A stretch of DNA of 64,000 bases from Candidatus Chlorohelix allophototropha (GTDB taxonomy: Bacteria > Chloroflexota > Chloroflexia > Chloroheliales > Chloroheliaceae): contig NZ_CP128399.1 of assembly GCF_030389965.1 (NCBI RefSeq), positions 2,222,934-2,286,933 on the forward strand. Direction: 5' to 3'. Below are positions 33,668 through 42,896 of the stretch, in pieces. The notes beneath the pieces were generated by a model that was given only the letters and a program-made list of their open reading frames with translations, was not told the DNA's origin and did no database searches. The stretch's first letter is position 1; each line of letters opens with the position of its first letter. The position numbers and the translations under genes are program-made.

Positions 33668-35023
33668 ATGTTTGAAAAAGCGCGACGGACATTAATTTTT
33701 TGGAATATTGGGGTGGCAATATCGCTGATCGCAATAGTAGTATTTACTATGTATATTACGATCTTTTTGAATTTGCAACAAGAAGTCAACGATAATTTAC
33801 GCTACAATGCCGATAATATAATTCGCTCCATCCGCTATGTGCCGCCCACGCAAGCACAAACAACTCCTCCTACCAGAGAATCTGATGGCGATGATAACCA
33901 CTCTGCGCCCACCTATAAAGGCGACGACGGTAGGCTGGTTCGCGAGAACAATCGCTTTATCGTCTCGAATGCTTTTTATATTTTAATAGATACTAAAGGG
34001 GTTGTTACCGAAAGTTCACTTGTTTACTCCAATACAAACCTACCAGACCTTTCAGTTCTTAAGCCGGTGCTTGAAGGTCAGACTTTATACAAAGACCTCA
34101 AGGTTGATGATACTGCGATGCGGATTTATTCTGCGCCGGTGCGCCTAGAAGGTGGACGTATCCTAGGCATGGTACAGGTAGGTGAAAATCTTGAACCGCA
34201 TAAACAGCAGCTTAATACTATTCTCTTAATAGCTGGTTCTGTATCTTTGGTGGGACTTGCGCTTGCGGTAGCTGCTGCCATGATTCTTACTCGCCGCGCT
34301 TTGATACCGGTAAAACTGTCGATGGAGCGTCAGCGTGAATTTGTTGCCGATGCCTCACATGAATTGCGTACCCCTCTTGCCTTAATAAGGGCTAATGCTG
34401 AGGTTGCCTTACGTAGTAAAAATAAAAATTCAGAGCAGAATGTCGAACTGCTTGAAGATATACGCAAGGAAACCGATTACTTGAGTAGGTTGGTAACAGA
34501 TTTATTAACGTTGGCACGCTCTGACATGGAAAAAGCGGAGTTAAAGCCGGAACCGGTTGAGCTGGTTCGCTTGGGGCGTTCGCTTACACGTGAAATGCAG
34601 CCCTTAGCAGAGGCTCGCAAACTTGAGCTTGAATTTGATAGTGGCGATAAATCGGAAATTTGGGTTATGGGCGAATCGGTACGTTTGCGTCAATTGTTGC
34701 TAATTCTGCTGGATAACGCCATCAAATATACCCCTTCTGGTAGGGTTGATTTATCGGTTACTCTCGATAAAAGTCATCATGCTATTATAAAGGTGACTGA
34801 TACAGGCGTGGGAATTCCCGAAGATAAAGTGGATAAGATCTTCGAACGTTTCTACAGAGTGGATAAATCCAGAACCCGCCGTGAGGGTGGGTTTGGGCTA
34901 GGCTTGTCCATCGCCCGCTGGATAGTACAAATCCATAATGGTTCGATTCATGCAACCTCTAAAGTTGGGCAAGGAAGCGTATTTTCTGTATCTTTGCCAA
35001 CCCGTATGCCTCATAAAATTTAA
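33668..35023 (+). CDS. sensor histidine kinase
   Basis: Helices at ~15-37 and ~187-208 enclose a ~150-residue outer sensing domain with an Asp/Pro/Thr-rich stretch (~60-90). The H-box ASHELRTPLAL (His231), N-box LLDNAIKYTP, G1 DTGVGIP and G2 GGFGLGLSIA are intact; the first G of the usual GGTG reads GGFG. It is the partner of the regulator at 32972. The signal is unknown. Confidence 0.95.
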   Translation: MFEKARRTLIFWNIGVAISLIAIVVFTMYITIFLNLQQEVNDNLRYNADNIIRSIRYVPPTQAQTTPPTRESDGDDNHSAPTYKGDDGRLVRENNRFIVSNAFYILIDTKGVVTESSLVYSNTNLPDLSVLKPVLEGQTLYKDLKVDDTAMRIYSAPVRLEGGRILGMVQVGENLEPHKQQLNTILLIAGSVSLVGLALAVAAAMILTRRALIPVKLSMERQREFVADASHELRTPLALIRANAEVALRSKNKNSEQNVELLEDIRKETDYLSRLVTDLLTLARSDMEKAELKPEPVELVRLGRSLTREMQPLAEARKLELEFDSGDKSEIWVMGESVRLRQLLLILLDNAIKYTPSGRVDLSVTLDKSHHAIIKVTDTGVGIPEDKVDKIFERFYRVDKSRTRREGGFGLGLSIARWIVQIHNGSIHATSKVGQGSVFSVSLPTRMPHKI

Positions 35024-35061
35024 CCTGCTTTGCGATACCCCTCAGCTACACTTATATGCAA

Positions 35062-35097
35062 TTACCACCCTTAACAAGATTGTGATAAAATAGACGC
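35062..35097 (+). promoter_or_regulatory. putative GAPDH promoter with half of a Rex-like site
   Basis: TTACCA (35062-35067) and TAAAAT (35086-35091) are 18 bases apart. TTGTGATA (35080-35087) matches the left arm of a Rex operator, but the right arm is poor. Confidence 0.35.
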
Positions 35098-35158
35098 GGT
35101 GTACATTTCTTAGTAATGAAGAGTTGGCGTTGGATATATTAAGCAAAGGAAATTAACT

Positions 35159-36160
35159 ATGGCTAAAGTAGCAATTCACGGATTTGGGCGCATTGGTCGC
35201 TCACTTATGAAAGTAGCTCTTCGCGAAAATCTTTTCACTCCGGTTTCTATCTCTGATATTAAAGATCTTCCTACCCTTGCCGCTTTGTTTGAAGTGGACT
35301 CAAACTATGGACGCTGGCACGAAGCAGTAGCCACCAAAGGCGATACCCTGTTTGTAGGCGGTCGTGAAATCGCTTTCTTTGACTCAATGAAAGAATTGCC
35401 GGATTGGAAGGCATTGGGCGTGGATTTAGTGATTGATTGTACCGGACGCGCTACCACCCGCGCCGGAGCACAAGCTCACCTCGATCGAGGCGCAAAGCGC
35501 GTATTGGTTAGCGCACCCAGCAAAACCTTCCAAGATTGCGACGCAGTATTATTGAAGGGTATCAACCTCGACACCTTCGACCCTGAAGCTCATAAAATCG
35601 TGAGTATGGCTAGCTGCACTACCAACGCGCTTGCCCCGGTAGTCAAAGTGGTGCTGGAAAACTTCGGCATTAAGTACGGCTTGTTCTCCACCATTCACGC
35701 TTACACCAATACTCAATCTCTGACCGATCAGCCAATGAAAGACCGTCGCGATTCATGGGCGGCTGCCGAGAATATTATTCCTTCGTCTTCCGGTGCAGCT
35801 CGTGCTCTCCAGTTTATCTGGAAAGACCTGAAAATTACCGGCAAAGCCTATCGCGTGCCTACCCGCACCGGAAGCATCGCCGAACTTAACCTGATTACCG
35901 ATCGCAACGTAACGGCTCAGGAAGTAAACGACGCTTTCCGCGCTGCCGCTAAGACTGACGCTCTGAAAGGCGTTTTTGGGGTGCTAGAAGACGAATGGGC
36001 TTCGTCCCGCATTCTGGGCGACTCACATTCTTCGATTGTTGACCTGCCGCTTACCTCGGTTCAGGAAGGCAATTTGCTTTCGGTAGCAGCTTGGTACGAT
36101 AACGAGTGGGGTTATTCCTCCCGCCTCGCCGAAACTGCGGCGTTCCTTACCAGCAAGTAA
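35159..36160 (+). CDS. gap: glyceraldehyde-3-phosphate dehydrogenase
   Basis: This glycolytic and gluconeogenic enzyme of 333 residues oxidises glyceraldehyde 3-phosphate with NAD(P) and phosphate. The Rossmann motif GFGRIGRS, catalytic Cys153 in ASCTTN and His180 in STIHAYT are present, and the length is normal. The phosphate-site segment reads PSSSGAARALQ where most homologues have STTGAAKAVG. AAAGGA lies ahead of the ATG. No pgk or tpi follows; it is monocistronic with its own terminator. Confidence 0.96.
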   Translation: MAKVAIHGFGRIGRSLMKVALRENLFTPVSISDIKDLPTLAALFEVDSNYGRWHEAVATKGDTLFVGGREIAFFDSMKELPDWKALGVDLVIDCTGRATTRAGAQAHLDRGAKRVLVSAPSKTFQDCDAVLLKGINLDTFDPEAHKIVSMASCTTNALAPVVKVVLENFGIKYGLFSTIHAYTNTQSLTDQPMKDRRDSWAAAENIIPSSSGAARALQFIWKDLKITGKAYRVPTRTGSIAELNLITDRNVTAQEVNDAFRAAAKTDALKGVFGVLEDEWASSRILGDSHSSIVDLPLTSVQEGNLLSVAAWYDNEWGYSSRLAETAAFLTSK

Positions 36161-36221
36161 TTTAGAGTGAGAGCAGGGGTTTAAACCCCTTGTCTGAAGT
36201 AAAAGAATTTGAAATAAAAAC

Positions 36222-36253
36222 CGCCTCCTTCACTTCCGAAGGGGGCGATTTTT
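36222..36253 (+). terminator. GAPDH terminator
   Basis: CGCCTCCTTC (36222-36231) pairs fully, with one G-U, with GAAGGGGGCG (36238-36247), followed by ATTTTTTATT. A smaller palindrome AGGGGTTTAAACCCCT lies just before it. Confidence 0.93.
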
Positions 36254-36279
36254 TATTGAAACCCTTGAATGTTACACTT

Positions 36280-36499
36280 GAAGCAGGGGAAGAAGGAAGA
36301 ATGGAACCTCGCCATTTAGAGCCTCTGTGGAGTATATATATTATAATGGAATAGGCATCAAAGATATATATATGGGCAGAAAAAAGAGGTGAGCATATCT
36401 AGTAATAAGCTAAGTGAATTTAAATCCATTCACTCAGCTTGAAAGTCCCTCACAAGAGGCGTTTATATTTTCCGCGATAACGATGGAAATGACACGCCT
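36280..36499 (+). repeat. dispersed ~210-base repeat, copy 2
   Basis: It aligns with 25531-25740. Here the hairpins are better formed: AAGCTAAGTGAAT with ATTCACTCAGCTT (one A-C mismatch), and GGCGT...ACGCC enclosing TTTCC...GGAAA (about 36458-36498). It lies between the GAPDH terminator and the hybrid kinase gene, whose start is 110 bases further on. The rest of the 36161-36609 gap is AT-rich. Confidence 0.8.
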
Positions 36500-36609
36500 G
36501 AACTGTTACTAAAAATGAAACAAATGTAATTTAATCTGTAATGTAATTAGGTTATAACTGTTTTAGTATTAAGTCTATATTTAGATTTATCAGTGGGGAG
36601 GCATACAAA

Positions 36610-39291
36610 TTGGATAGTAAGAGCCAACCCGGTCAATATGGCAAGCATAATTATTCCAGCGCACTTTCCGGTGGTAGTAAGGATGAACCTCTCTATCGAA
36701 TAGCGCGCACCGCAGCTGAGACGTTGGCTGTGCCGTTTGCCTTTATTACCCGCGATAATCTTACTTTAAGGGCATCCTATTGTAATCCTGTGATTGAAAC
36801 CTTGCCTGACCTCTTTTATTGTCAGCAGGTAATTAACACTAAAAAGCCCCTATATATAAGTGATACACATAAAGATCAAAGGTTTCCCCAAAATCCGCCA
36901 CCCACATTTCGGTTTTTTGCGGGTATTCCTCTCTTCAGCCACGATTATAATGTGCTTGGTACTTTATGTTTGATTGACCACAAGCCACGACAGCTAAGTA
37001 ATGCCAAACGCCAAATGCTGGAAGATCTTGCAGTGTGGGCGGAGAATGAAATTAACCTCCCTAAAATTAAAAAAGCCAGTGCAATGGCACGTGAAAGTGA
37101 CACCCGTTTCTCTAAGGTGTTCAGAGCTGCACCCATTCCAATTGCGATTAATTTTCTGGAATCTGGAGAATTTATTGAAGCGAATGATAGTTTTCTGAAG
37201 CTTACCGGCTATAGTCGCGCCGAATTAATGAAATATTCTATTGTAAAACTGCTGGGTAATTCTTCTAGAGAACATTTAGCTCAACTGAAAAAGTTGATTC
37301 TGGACAGTGCTTTTTATAACCATGAAGTAACTTTCAAGAACAAAAATGGCGAGTTACGTGAGGTGGTTCTATCATGCGAAGCGATAGAGATAGACGGTGA
37401 ACCTAGCTTCTTGACAATGGGTCGTGACATTACCGACGACCGTTTGTCGAGAGAAGCTTTACGACGCAGCGTAGCCACTAATCGGGCTTTGTTCGATGTA
37501 ATACCCGATTTGATGCTTAGGATTAACCAAGACGGCTTAATTTTAAATTATAAACCGTCAAAAGAATCTCTGCTTCCGGTAACCCTTGAAAACCTAATTG
37601 GTCGCACATTGGTTGATATTTTTGAGCCGGGTCTTGCTTCCGTTTATCTTTCAAATGTTCGAGAGGCGTTGAATAATCTGGAAACCCGCGTTTTTGAATA
37701 TCAACTTTTAATTGATAATAGTATTCGCGATTTTGAGGCGCGCATTGTAGTTAGTGGCGAAAATGAGACTCTGGCAATTTTGCGCGATATTACCGAGAGA
37801 AAAACCGTTGAGCGTATGAAGAATGAATTTATTTCAATCGTCAGCCATGAACTACGTACACCGCTTACCTCTATCCGAGGGTCACTGGGCTTACTGGTTG
37901 GCGGTGTGGTGGGAGAGTTGCCCGACCAAGCTAAAATGATGCTCGATATTGCGCACAAGAATAGTGAGCGTTTGGTGCGCCTGATTAATGATATTCTCGA
38001 TATTGAGAAAATCGAGAGTGGCAAATCTAGCTTTAACATGAAACCGCTTGAAATTCAGCTGCTGGTAGAACAAGCGCTAGAAGCAAACCGGGGTTATGGT
38101 GAGTTGTATAACGTTAGCTTTAAACTGACAAAGAGCTTACCGGGTGTAATGGTGTATGCCGACCAAGATAGATTAATGCAGGTACTAGCAAATCTGATCT
38201 CCAACGCCACCAAATTCTCACCCAAAGATGGTGTAGTTGAAATAGCGCTAACCAGCACGCCACATAGCGTCCGAGTGGATGTAACCGACCATGGCAACGG
38301 CATCCCTAAAGAATTCCGAAATCGCATCTTCCAGAAGTTTGCACAAGCAGACTCTTCCGATACCCGCTCAAAAGGCGGAACCGGATTGGGCTTGAGTATT
38401 GCAAAAGCTATTGTTGAGAAACTAGGCGGGATTATTAACTTTGAAACCGAAGAAGACAAGGGCACTACTTTCTACTTTGTTATTCCGGTATGGAATGAAA
38501 CGCCCGTAAACAAAGAACAACCTCAGAAAAATACTGCTGTGCTAATTGTTGAAGACGATGCCGAAATAGGTTTGCTGCTAAGCATTATGCTTAAACAAGC
38601 CGGGTTTGAAACGGATATTGCCTACTCAGCGCTGCAAGCTAGGCATTTGCTACAAAGCAAACCTTATTCCGCCATTACACTGGATGTAATGCTACCCGAT
38701 CAGAATGGGCTTTCCTTGCTGCATGATTTTAAGAGCAGCGAGGCTACCATGAATATCCCAGTGGTTATGGTTTCGGCTAAAACAAAATCAAATCAGGATC
38801 CAACCCAAAATGCGACATTACAAATTGTTGACTGGATTGATAAGCCGATTGATCAGGAGAGGTTGGTAGAGGCAGTACAACTTGCCACCAATATTTTTTA
38901 TGGTCATAAACCTAGTGTGCTACATGTTGAGGATGATGCTGATGTTTCAAGTGTGGTATCTGCCATTCTCAGCAATATTGCCCAAATTACAATTGCGGCA
39001 ACCTTGAAGCAAGCCCGACGGTTGCTCCGAAATCAGGTATTTGATTTGGTGATACTAGACCTAGATATGCCTGATGGCTCAGGATTGAGCTTGTTACCTT
39101 ATTTAAGTAAAGCGCCCGATCACAAAATTCCGGTGGTGGTTTTCTCTGTTTCTGATTTAGAAGAAGCGGTGGTAAACAAGGTTGATGCAATTTTAATTAA
39201 ATCTCGCACCAGCAATGCAGAATTAATAGACACAATTAAAGCAATTATTCGAAGGACTAGGTTCAAACACTTGGAACATAGTGTAAAATAA
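36610..39291 (+). CDS. cytosolic hybrid histidine kinase (GAF-PAS-PAS-HisKA-HATPase-REC-REC)
   Basis: The 893 residues hold a GAF domain (~25-150), PAS (~160-285), PAS-like (~290-395), phospho-acceptor H-box SHELRTPLTS (His413), ATPase domain with N-box NLISNATKFSP and G2 GGTGLGLSIAK, then two receivers. REC1 has Asp692 (ITLDVMLP) and REC2 has Asp817 (VILDLDMP). No membrane helix is predicted, so it senses a cytosolic cue. REC1 has Lys in DWIDKPID, and REC2 has Lys864 in a divergent ILIKSR context. The start is TTG 36610 with GGGGAGG 9 bases upstream. With the next two genes it makes a phosphorelay set. Confidence 0.93.
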   Translation: MDSKSQPGQYGKHNYSSALSGGSKDEPLYRIARTAAETLAVPFAFITRDNLTLRASYCNPVIETLPDLFYCQQVINTKKPLYISDTHKDQRFPQNPPPTFRFFAGIPLFSHDYNVLGTLCLIDHKPRQLSNAKRQMLEDLAVWAENEINLPKIKKASAMARESDTRFSKVFRAAPIPIAINFLESGEFIEANDSFLKLTGYSRAELMKYSIVKLLGNSSREHLAQLKKLILDSAFYNHEVTFKNKNGELREVVLSCEAIEIDGEPSFLTMGRDITDDRLSREALRRSVATNRALFDVIPDLMLRINQDGLILNYKPSKESLLPVTLENLIGRTLVDIFEPGLASVYLSNVREALNNLETRVFEYQLLIDNSIRDFEARIVVSGENETLAILRDITERKTVERMKNEFISIVSHELRTPLTSIRGSLGLLVGGVVGELPDQAKMMLDIAHKNSERLVRLINDILDIEKIESGKSSFNMKPLEIQLLVEQALEANRGYGELYNVSFKLTKSLPGVMVYADQDRLMQVLANLISNATKFSPKDGVVEIALTSTPHSVRVDVTDHGNGIPKEFRNRIFQKFAQADSSDTRSKGGTGLGLSIAKAIVEKLGGIINFETEEDKGTTFYFVIPVWNETPVNKEQPQKNTAVLIVEDDAEIGLLLSIMLKQAGFETDIAYSALQARHLLQSKPYSAITLDVMLPDQNGLSLLHDFKSSEATMNIPVVMVSAKTKSNQDPTQNATLQIVDWIDKPIDQERLVEAVQLATNIFYGHKPSVLHVEDDADVSSVVSAILSNIAQITIAATLKQARRLLRNQVFDLVILDLDMPDGSGLSLLPYLSKAPDHKIPVVVFSVSDLEEAVVNKVDAILIKSRTSNAELIDTIKAIIRRTRFKHLEHSVK

Positions 39292-39355
39292 ATAATAATC
39301 GCAGCAACTAAATCATTAATGTGGTGAGAGCTTGTTGAAAGGATTATTTGCTTGA

Positions 39356-39751
39356 ATGTCAGAAAAAATGCTAGAAAAAATCTTGTTGGTCGAGGATGAA
39401 GTAGATATTCAGGTTATAGCACAAATTGCCCTTGAAAGAATCGGCGGTTTCAAATTAAAAGTCTGTAAATCGGGTAAAGAGGCGCTTCAAGTTATTCCAG
39501 ATTTTATGCCTGACCTCGTTTTACTGGACGTTATGATGCCCGAAATGGACGGTCCCACCACCTTAAAGCACATGAGAGCTAATCCTCTCATAGCGGGTAT
39601 TCCTGTAATTTTTATGACCGCAAAGGTTCAACCTCAAGAGATTTCGCAATATACCCAAATAGGCGCAATAGGCGTTATCAGCAAGCCGTTTGACCCTATG
39701 ATGATTGCCTCCAATATCAAAGACCTTTGGAGGGTGAGTAATGGCGGATGA
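39356..39751 (+). CDS. CheY-like single-domain response regulator
   Basis: This 131-residue receiver has no output domain. It shows LLVEDEVD, phospho-acceptor Asp58 (LVLLDVMMPEMDG), Thr in MTAK and Lys in SKPFDP. It could shuttle phosphate from the hybrid kinase to the Hpt domain of the next gene. It overlaps that gene by 11 bases, indicating translational coupling. AAGGA lies ~13 bases upstream of ATG 39356; ATG 39368 is an alternative. Confidence 0.93.
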   Translation: MSEKMLEKILLVEDEVDIQVIAQIALERIGGFKLKVCKSGKEALQVIPDFMPDLVLLDVMMPEMDGPTTLKHMRANPLIAGIPVIFMTAKVQPQEISQYTQIGAIGVISKPFDPMMIASNIKDLWRVSNGG

Positions 39752-41423
39752 TAGTGAGTTGGAGATTGCGGCAGAATTAAAGTTATTGCGCAAAGCCTAT
39801 GCCGGAAGATTGCCCAGTCGAATGGATGAAATCACCAATTGTTGGCTTGAGGCGCGTCGCAATAATTGGCGAATGGATTATTTTGAGAACCTCCATATGT
39901 TGGCACATAAGCTGGCAGGTTCGGGCGCTACTTATGGTTATAGTCAGATAGGTGATTCGGCTAGAACGCTGGAACAGAAATTAAAAAACCTTTTATCTTC
40001 CGGTATAACACCCGATAATTCACAAATTCATGAGCTTGATCGAAATCTACAGAATCTGTATCAGATTATTCAAAATACTTACCGTGCTAGCCAGTTTGAC
40101 GATACAATACTAAATTCAATTGAAAAGCCTTATCTGAGTTTAGATACCCAATTCAGGACAATTATAATTATTGAACCTGATCCAGATGAAGCTCTAGCGC
40201 TTGCTCAACAAATCGGTTATTTCGGCTATGACGTACATATCTTTAAGGATATAGATGAAGCTTCCTTTATGCTAGAGCAAAGCCGCCCCGTAGCTATAAT
40301 TACCGATATAATATTTGCTGATGATAATTTGTCAGGAACGCAAATGGCGGCACAGGTAATTAAAAATAAAGCTCAGAACTCAAGGCTTATTTTCCTTTCG
40401 TCACGCTCGGATATTGCGGCGCGTTTACATGCAGTGCGTGCAGAGGGATATGCCTTTCTAACCAAACCGGTTGATATTACCAGCCTAATTGATCGCCTCG
40501 ACCAATTGACCGGCACGCGCTACAAGGAACCCTATCGGGTGATGATTATTGATGATGATGCGGAAGTGGCTAGTGCTATCGCGGCAACTCTTAGAAGTGC
40601 GCCGAACGACCTTTTTGAAACCCTCATTCTTACCAATCCTTTGAAGGTTCTCGCACCACTTACAGAGTTTAACCCCGATTTGATTTTGCTTGATATGTAT
40701 ATGCCCAGAGCAAAAGGGCAAGAGATTGCTATGATTATCCGACAACTCGATGCCTTTTTAACAGTTCCAATTGTGTTTCTTTCAGGGGAAAGTAGCGAAG
40801 AACACGAACTTGAAGCGATTACCTCCGGCGGAGATGATTTCTTAAGCAAGCAAGTTCTGGCTAACCACCTGATTTACTCTATTAAAGCCAGAATCGAGCG
40901 TTCCCGTTCTTTACGTTCCATAGTGGTGCGCGATGGTCTGACCGGCTTGCTGAATCACACCAAAACTAAAGAACAGCTTGATATTGAGGTTTCGCGCACC
41001 CGCCGCCGTAACGGTAAGCTGTCTATGGCAATGATTGATATTGATCACTTCAAGTTGGTAAATGATACTTATGGGCATCCCACCGGCGACCGAGTTCTGA
41101 AAAGCCTTTCTCGTTTATTGCAACAACGGTTACGCCGCACTGATATTATTGGGCGTTTTGGTGGTGAAGAATTCGCAATAATTCTACTTGATACCGATGC
41201 GCAAGCCGCCTTCAAAGTAATTAATGAAATTCGTGAGGGTTTTGCTCAGATTCGCCATCAATCTCAAGACCACGAATTCTCGGTTACTTTTAGCTGTGGC
41301 ATCGCCTCTTTTCCTGAATTCGGAGACGCTTCCAGCCTAAACGATGCGGCTGATAAAGCCTTGTACGAGGCAAAAGATGCCGGACGAAACAGGGTGAATA
41401 TAGCAGAGCAATATCTTTTCTAA
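39741..41423 (+). CDS. Hpt-REC-REC-GGDEF diguanylate cyclase
   Basis: Residues ~5-115 form a histidine phosphotransfer domain (His56 in AHKLAGSGATYG). Residues ~138-255 are a receiver with Asp189 (IITDIIF), and ~263-385 a second receiver with Asp318 (LILLDMYMP). In the latter, the usual Lys-Pro reads SKQV. Residues ~395-560 form a GGDEF domain with active site GGEEF (474-478) and an upstream RRTD inhibitory-site motif. It should make c-di-GMP from GTP when phosphorylated and be product-inhibited. Having Hpt and receivers in one chain next to a hybrid kinase implies a multistep relay. Confidence 0.94.
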   Translation: MADDSELEIAAELKLLRKAYAGRLPSRMDEITNCWLEARRNNWRMDYFENLHMLAHKLAGSGATYGYSQIGDSARTLEQKLKNLLSSGITPDNSQIHELDRNLQNLYQIIQNTYRASQFDDTILNSIEKPYLSLDTQFRTIIIIEPDPDEALALAQQIGYFGYDVHIFKDIDEASFMLEQSRPVAIITDIIFADDNLSGTQMAAQVIKNKAQNSRLIFLSSRSDIAARLHAVRAEGYAFLTKPVDITSLIDRLDQLTGTRYKEPYRVMIIDDDAEVASAIAATLRSAPNDLFETLILTNPLKVLAPLTEFNPDLILLDMYMPRAKGQEIAMIIRQLDAFLTVPIVFLSGESSEEHELEAITSGGDDFLSKQVLANHLIYSIKARIERSRSLRSIVVRDGLTGLLNHTKTKEQLDIEVSRTRRRNGKLSMAMIDIDHFKLVNDTYGHPTGDRVLKSLSRLLQQRLRRTDIIGRFGGEEFAIILLDTDAQAAFKVINEIREGFAQIRHQSQDHEFSVTFSCGIASFPEFGDASSLNDAADKALYEAKDAGRNRVNIAEQYLF

Positions 41424-41477
41424 ATATAGAACTCGTATGCGCTACCTGCTATCGGTCAAATGCTCGCAAACTTATAA

Positions 41478-42878
41478 TTATCCCACCAACGTGGAATTGA
41501 CAATCAGGCGATTGTTATAGCTTCGACTAGAGGGGTCAAAATCCCCTGTACAGGTAATCAGGTTCAGATTGGAGGTTATGGACGGACCAAAAACGGATTC
41601 GCTTGCGCCGCCATATGCCGAAACACTAGAGACTCCGGTAACTACAAAGGTTTGCCTCTTATCTAGGCTACTTTGTACATAAATCAGATCGCCCGGTGAC
41701 AGGCTATCCAGATTATAAAATACGACCTTGCCAATATTATACCAATCCCGATGCCCTGCAATAACGGCATTTCCGACTTCACCGGGACGCGCTCCATATT
41801 TGTACCAGCCTACATTATTGGGGTTGGAAGGAACATCCATATTTCCGTTCGGTAAAACACCCACATATTCGATAGCCGTATCAATACCGAGTTTAGGTAT
41901 AATCAAACGGGTGCTAGGCTGGGTATAGGCTGGCGCAATACCATAAGTCGAAGAATATCGCCAATTGTAATAATGTCTACCCACATTGCCCATTTCGACC
42001 TGAAAACCGGGCGGGTTGGAAGGGGTATAGGTCAGGGCGCGACGCTCGAACAATTGCACCAGTACATCCTTTTCGACTCCACCCACCCGGGAGCGAGTCC
42101 AGTAAGCTTCGGTAATGGGATAGCCAAATGCGAAAACCCAGTTTTCTATGGTTTGAGAGCGCAAGTTTCGGTCAATCATCACCGGACCGTTCAGGTTCAT
42201 AAAACTCCATAACACCCCCGGAATGTTATGTCCTAGTGTAGGTTCGTAGTAAGCAACGGCAGTTTCAGGATATTGGGTTATAAGGCTGTAGTCGGTGCTG
42301 ACTACGCCATCTTTAGCGAGTATGGAAGTTATCGGCTTGCTACTTTGTGCAACGCGATTATCCATTGCAAGGCTGGCAAGGTCTTTAAAACTGGCGTAGG
42401 TAGGGCTGTCGGCGTTATACTCGGCAGGATCACCACTGACCGGAATATTGGCAGGAGAGTTTCTATAACTTTCTTCGGGGTTATCGCCCGTCTGCATTAT
42501 ACCGGATACCATTTCACGCACCAACAAACCATTGGTGACATACCATTTGCTATTGCGGTCACTGGCAGGTTGGGTTATTTCCATGCGACTCTTATCCCAA
42601 TATTGCACGCGCCTGACCCCGTTTGGCGATTGGGCATAGACTTCACTGGTTACCGCAAAAGGCGCAGGTCCCCAGTACCATGAGCGAGAAGTAGCCCCTA
42701 ATCCCACGGGCCAGTCGGTTCGCTCCCATACTTTCAAATAGTACCAGTCATCGTTTATGGCAAGTTCGGCTTTTGCCGGAGTAGGGATTAGCAGCAAAAG
42801 AGCGAGGATTTGCACGCTCAATATCATGAAGATAAATCGTTTAAAATGGAAATTCATAACAACTGTACTTAATCTCAC
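41478..42878 (-). CDS. sortase with large N-terminal extracellular domain
   Basis: The last ~150 residues are a sortase. They contain IIPKLGIDTAIEYVG, catalytic His in AGHRDWY, Cys443 in LITCTGDF and Arg457 in SYNNRLIV. Sortases link surface proteins to cell-envelope acceptors. Residues ~15-38 are a signal peptide ending near PAKA. The ~270 residues between contain FERRALTYTP and MGNVGRHYYNWRY, a repeat-like domain I associate with Chloroflexota surface proteins. The fusion of the two is unusual. The start is unclear: GTG 42878, or ATG 42857 just before the signal peptide, neither with a strong ribosome site. It follows fabH by 18 bases. No LPxTG-type substrate is evident in the window. Confidence 0.82.
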   Translation of the reverse strand: MRLSTVVMNFHFKRFIFMILSVQILALLLLIPTPAKAELAINDDWYYLKVWERTDWPVGLGATSRSWYWGPAPFAVTSEVYAQSPNGVRRVQYWDKSRMEITQPASDRNSKWYVTNGLLVREMVSGIMQTGDNPEESYRNSPANIPVSGDPAEYNADSPTYASFKDLASLAMDNRVAQSSKPITSILAKDGVVSTDYSLITQYPETAVAYYEPTLGHNIPGVLWSFMNLNGPVMIDRNLRSQTIENWVFAFGYPITEAYWTRSRVGGVEKDVLVQLFERRALTYTPSNPPGFQVEMGNVGRHYYNWRYSSTYGIAPAYTQPSTRLIIPKLGIDTAIEYVGVLPNGNMDVPSNPNNVGWYKYGARPGEVGNAVIAGHRDWYNIGKVVFYNLDSLSPGDLIYVQSSLDKRQTFVVTGVSSVSAYGGASESVFGPSITSNLNLITCTGDFDPSSRSYNNRLIVNSTLVG

Positions 42879-42896
42879 TTCTTTATTATATTAATG

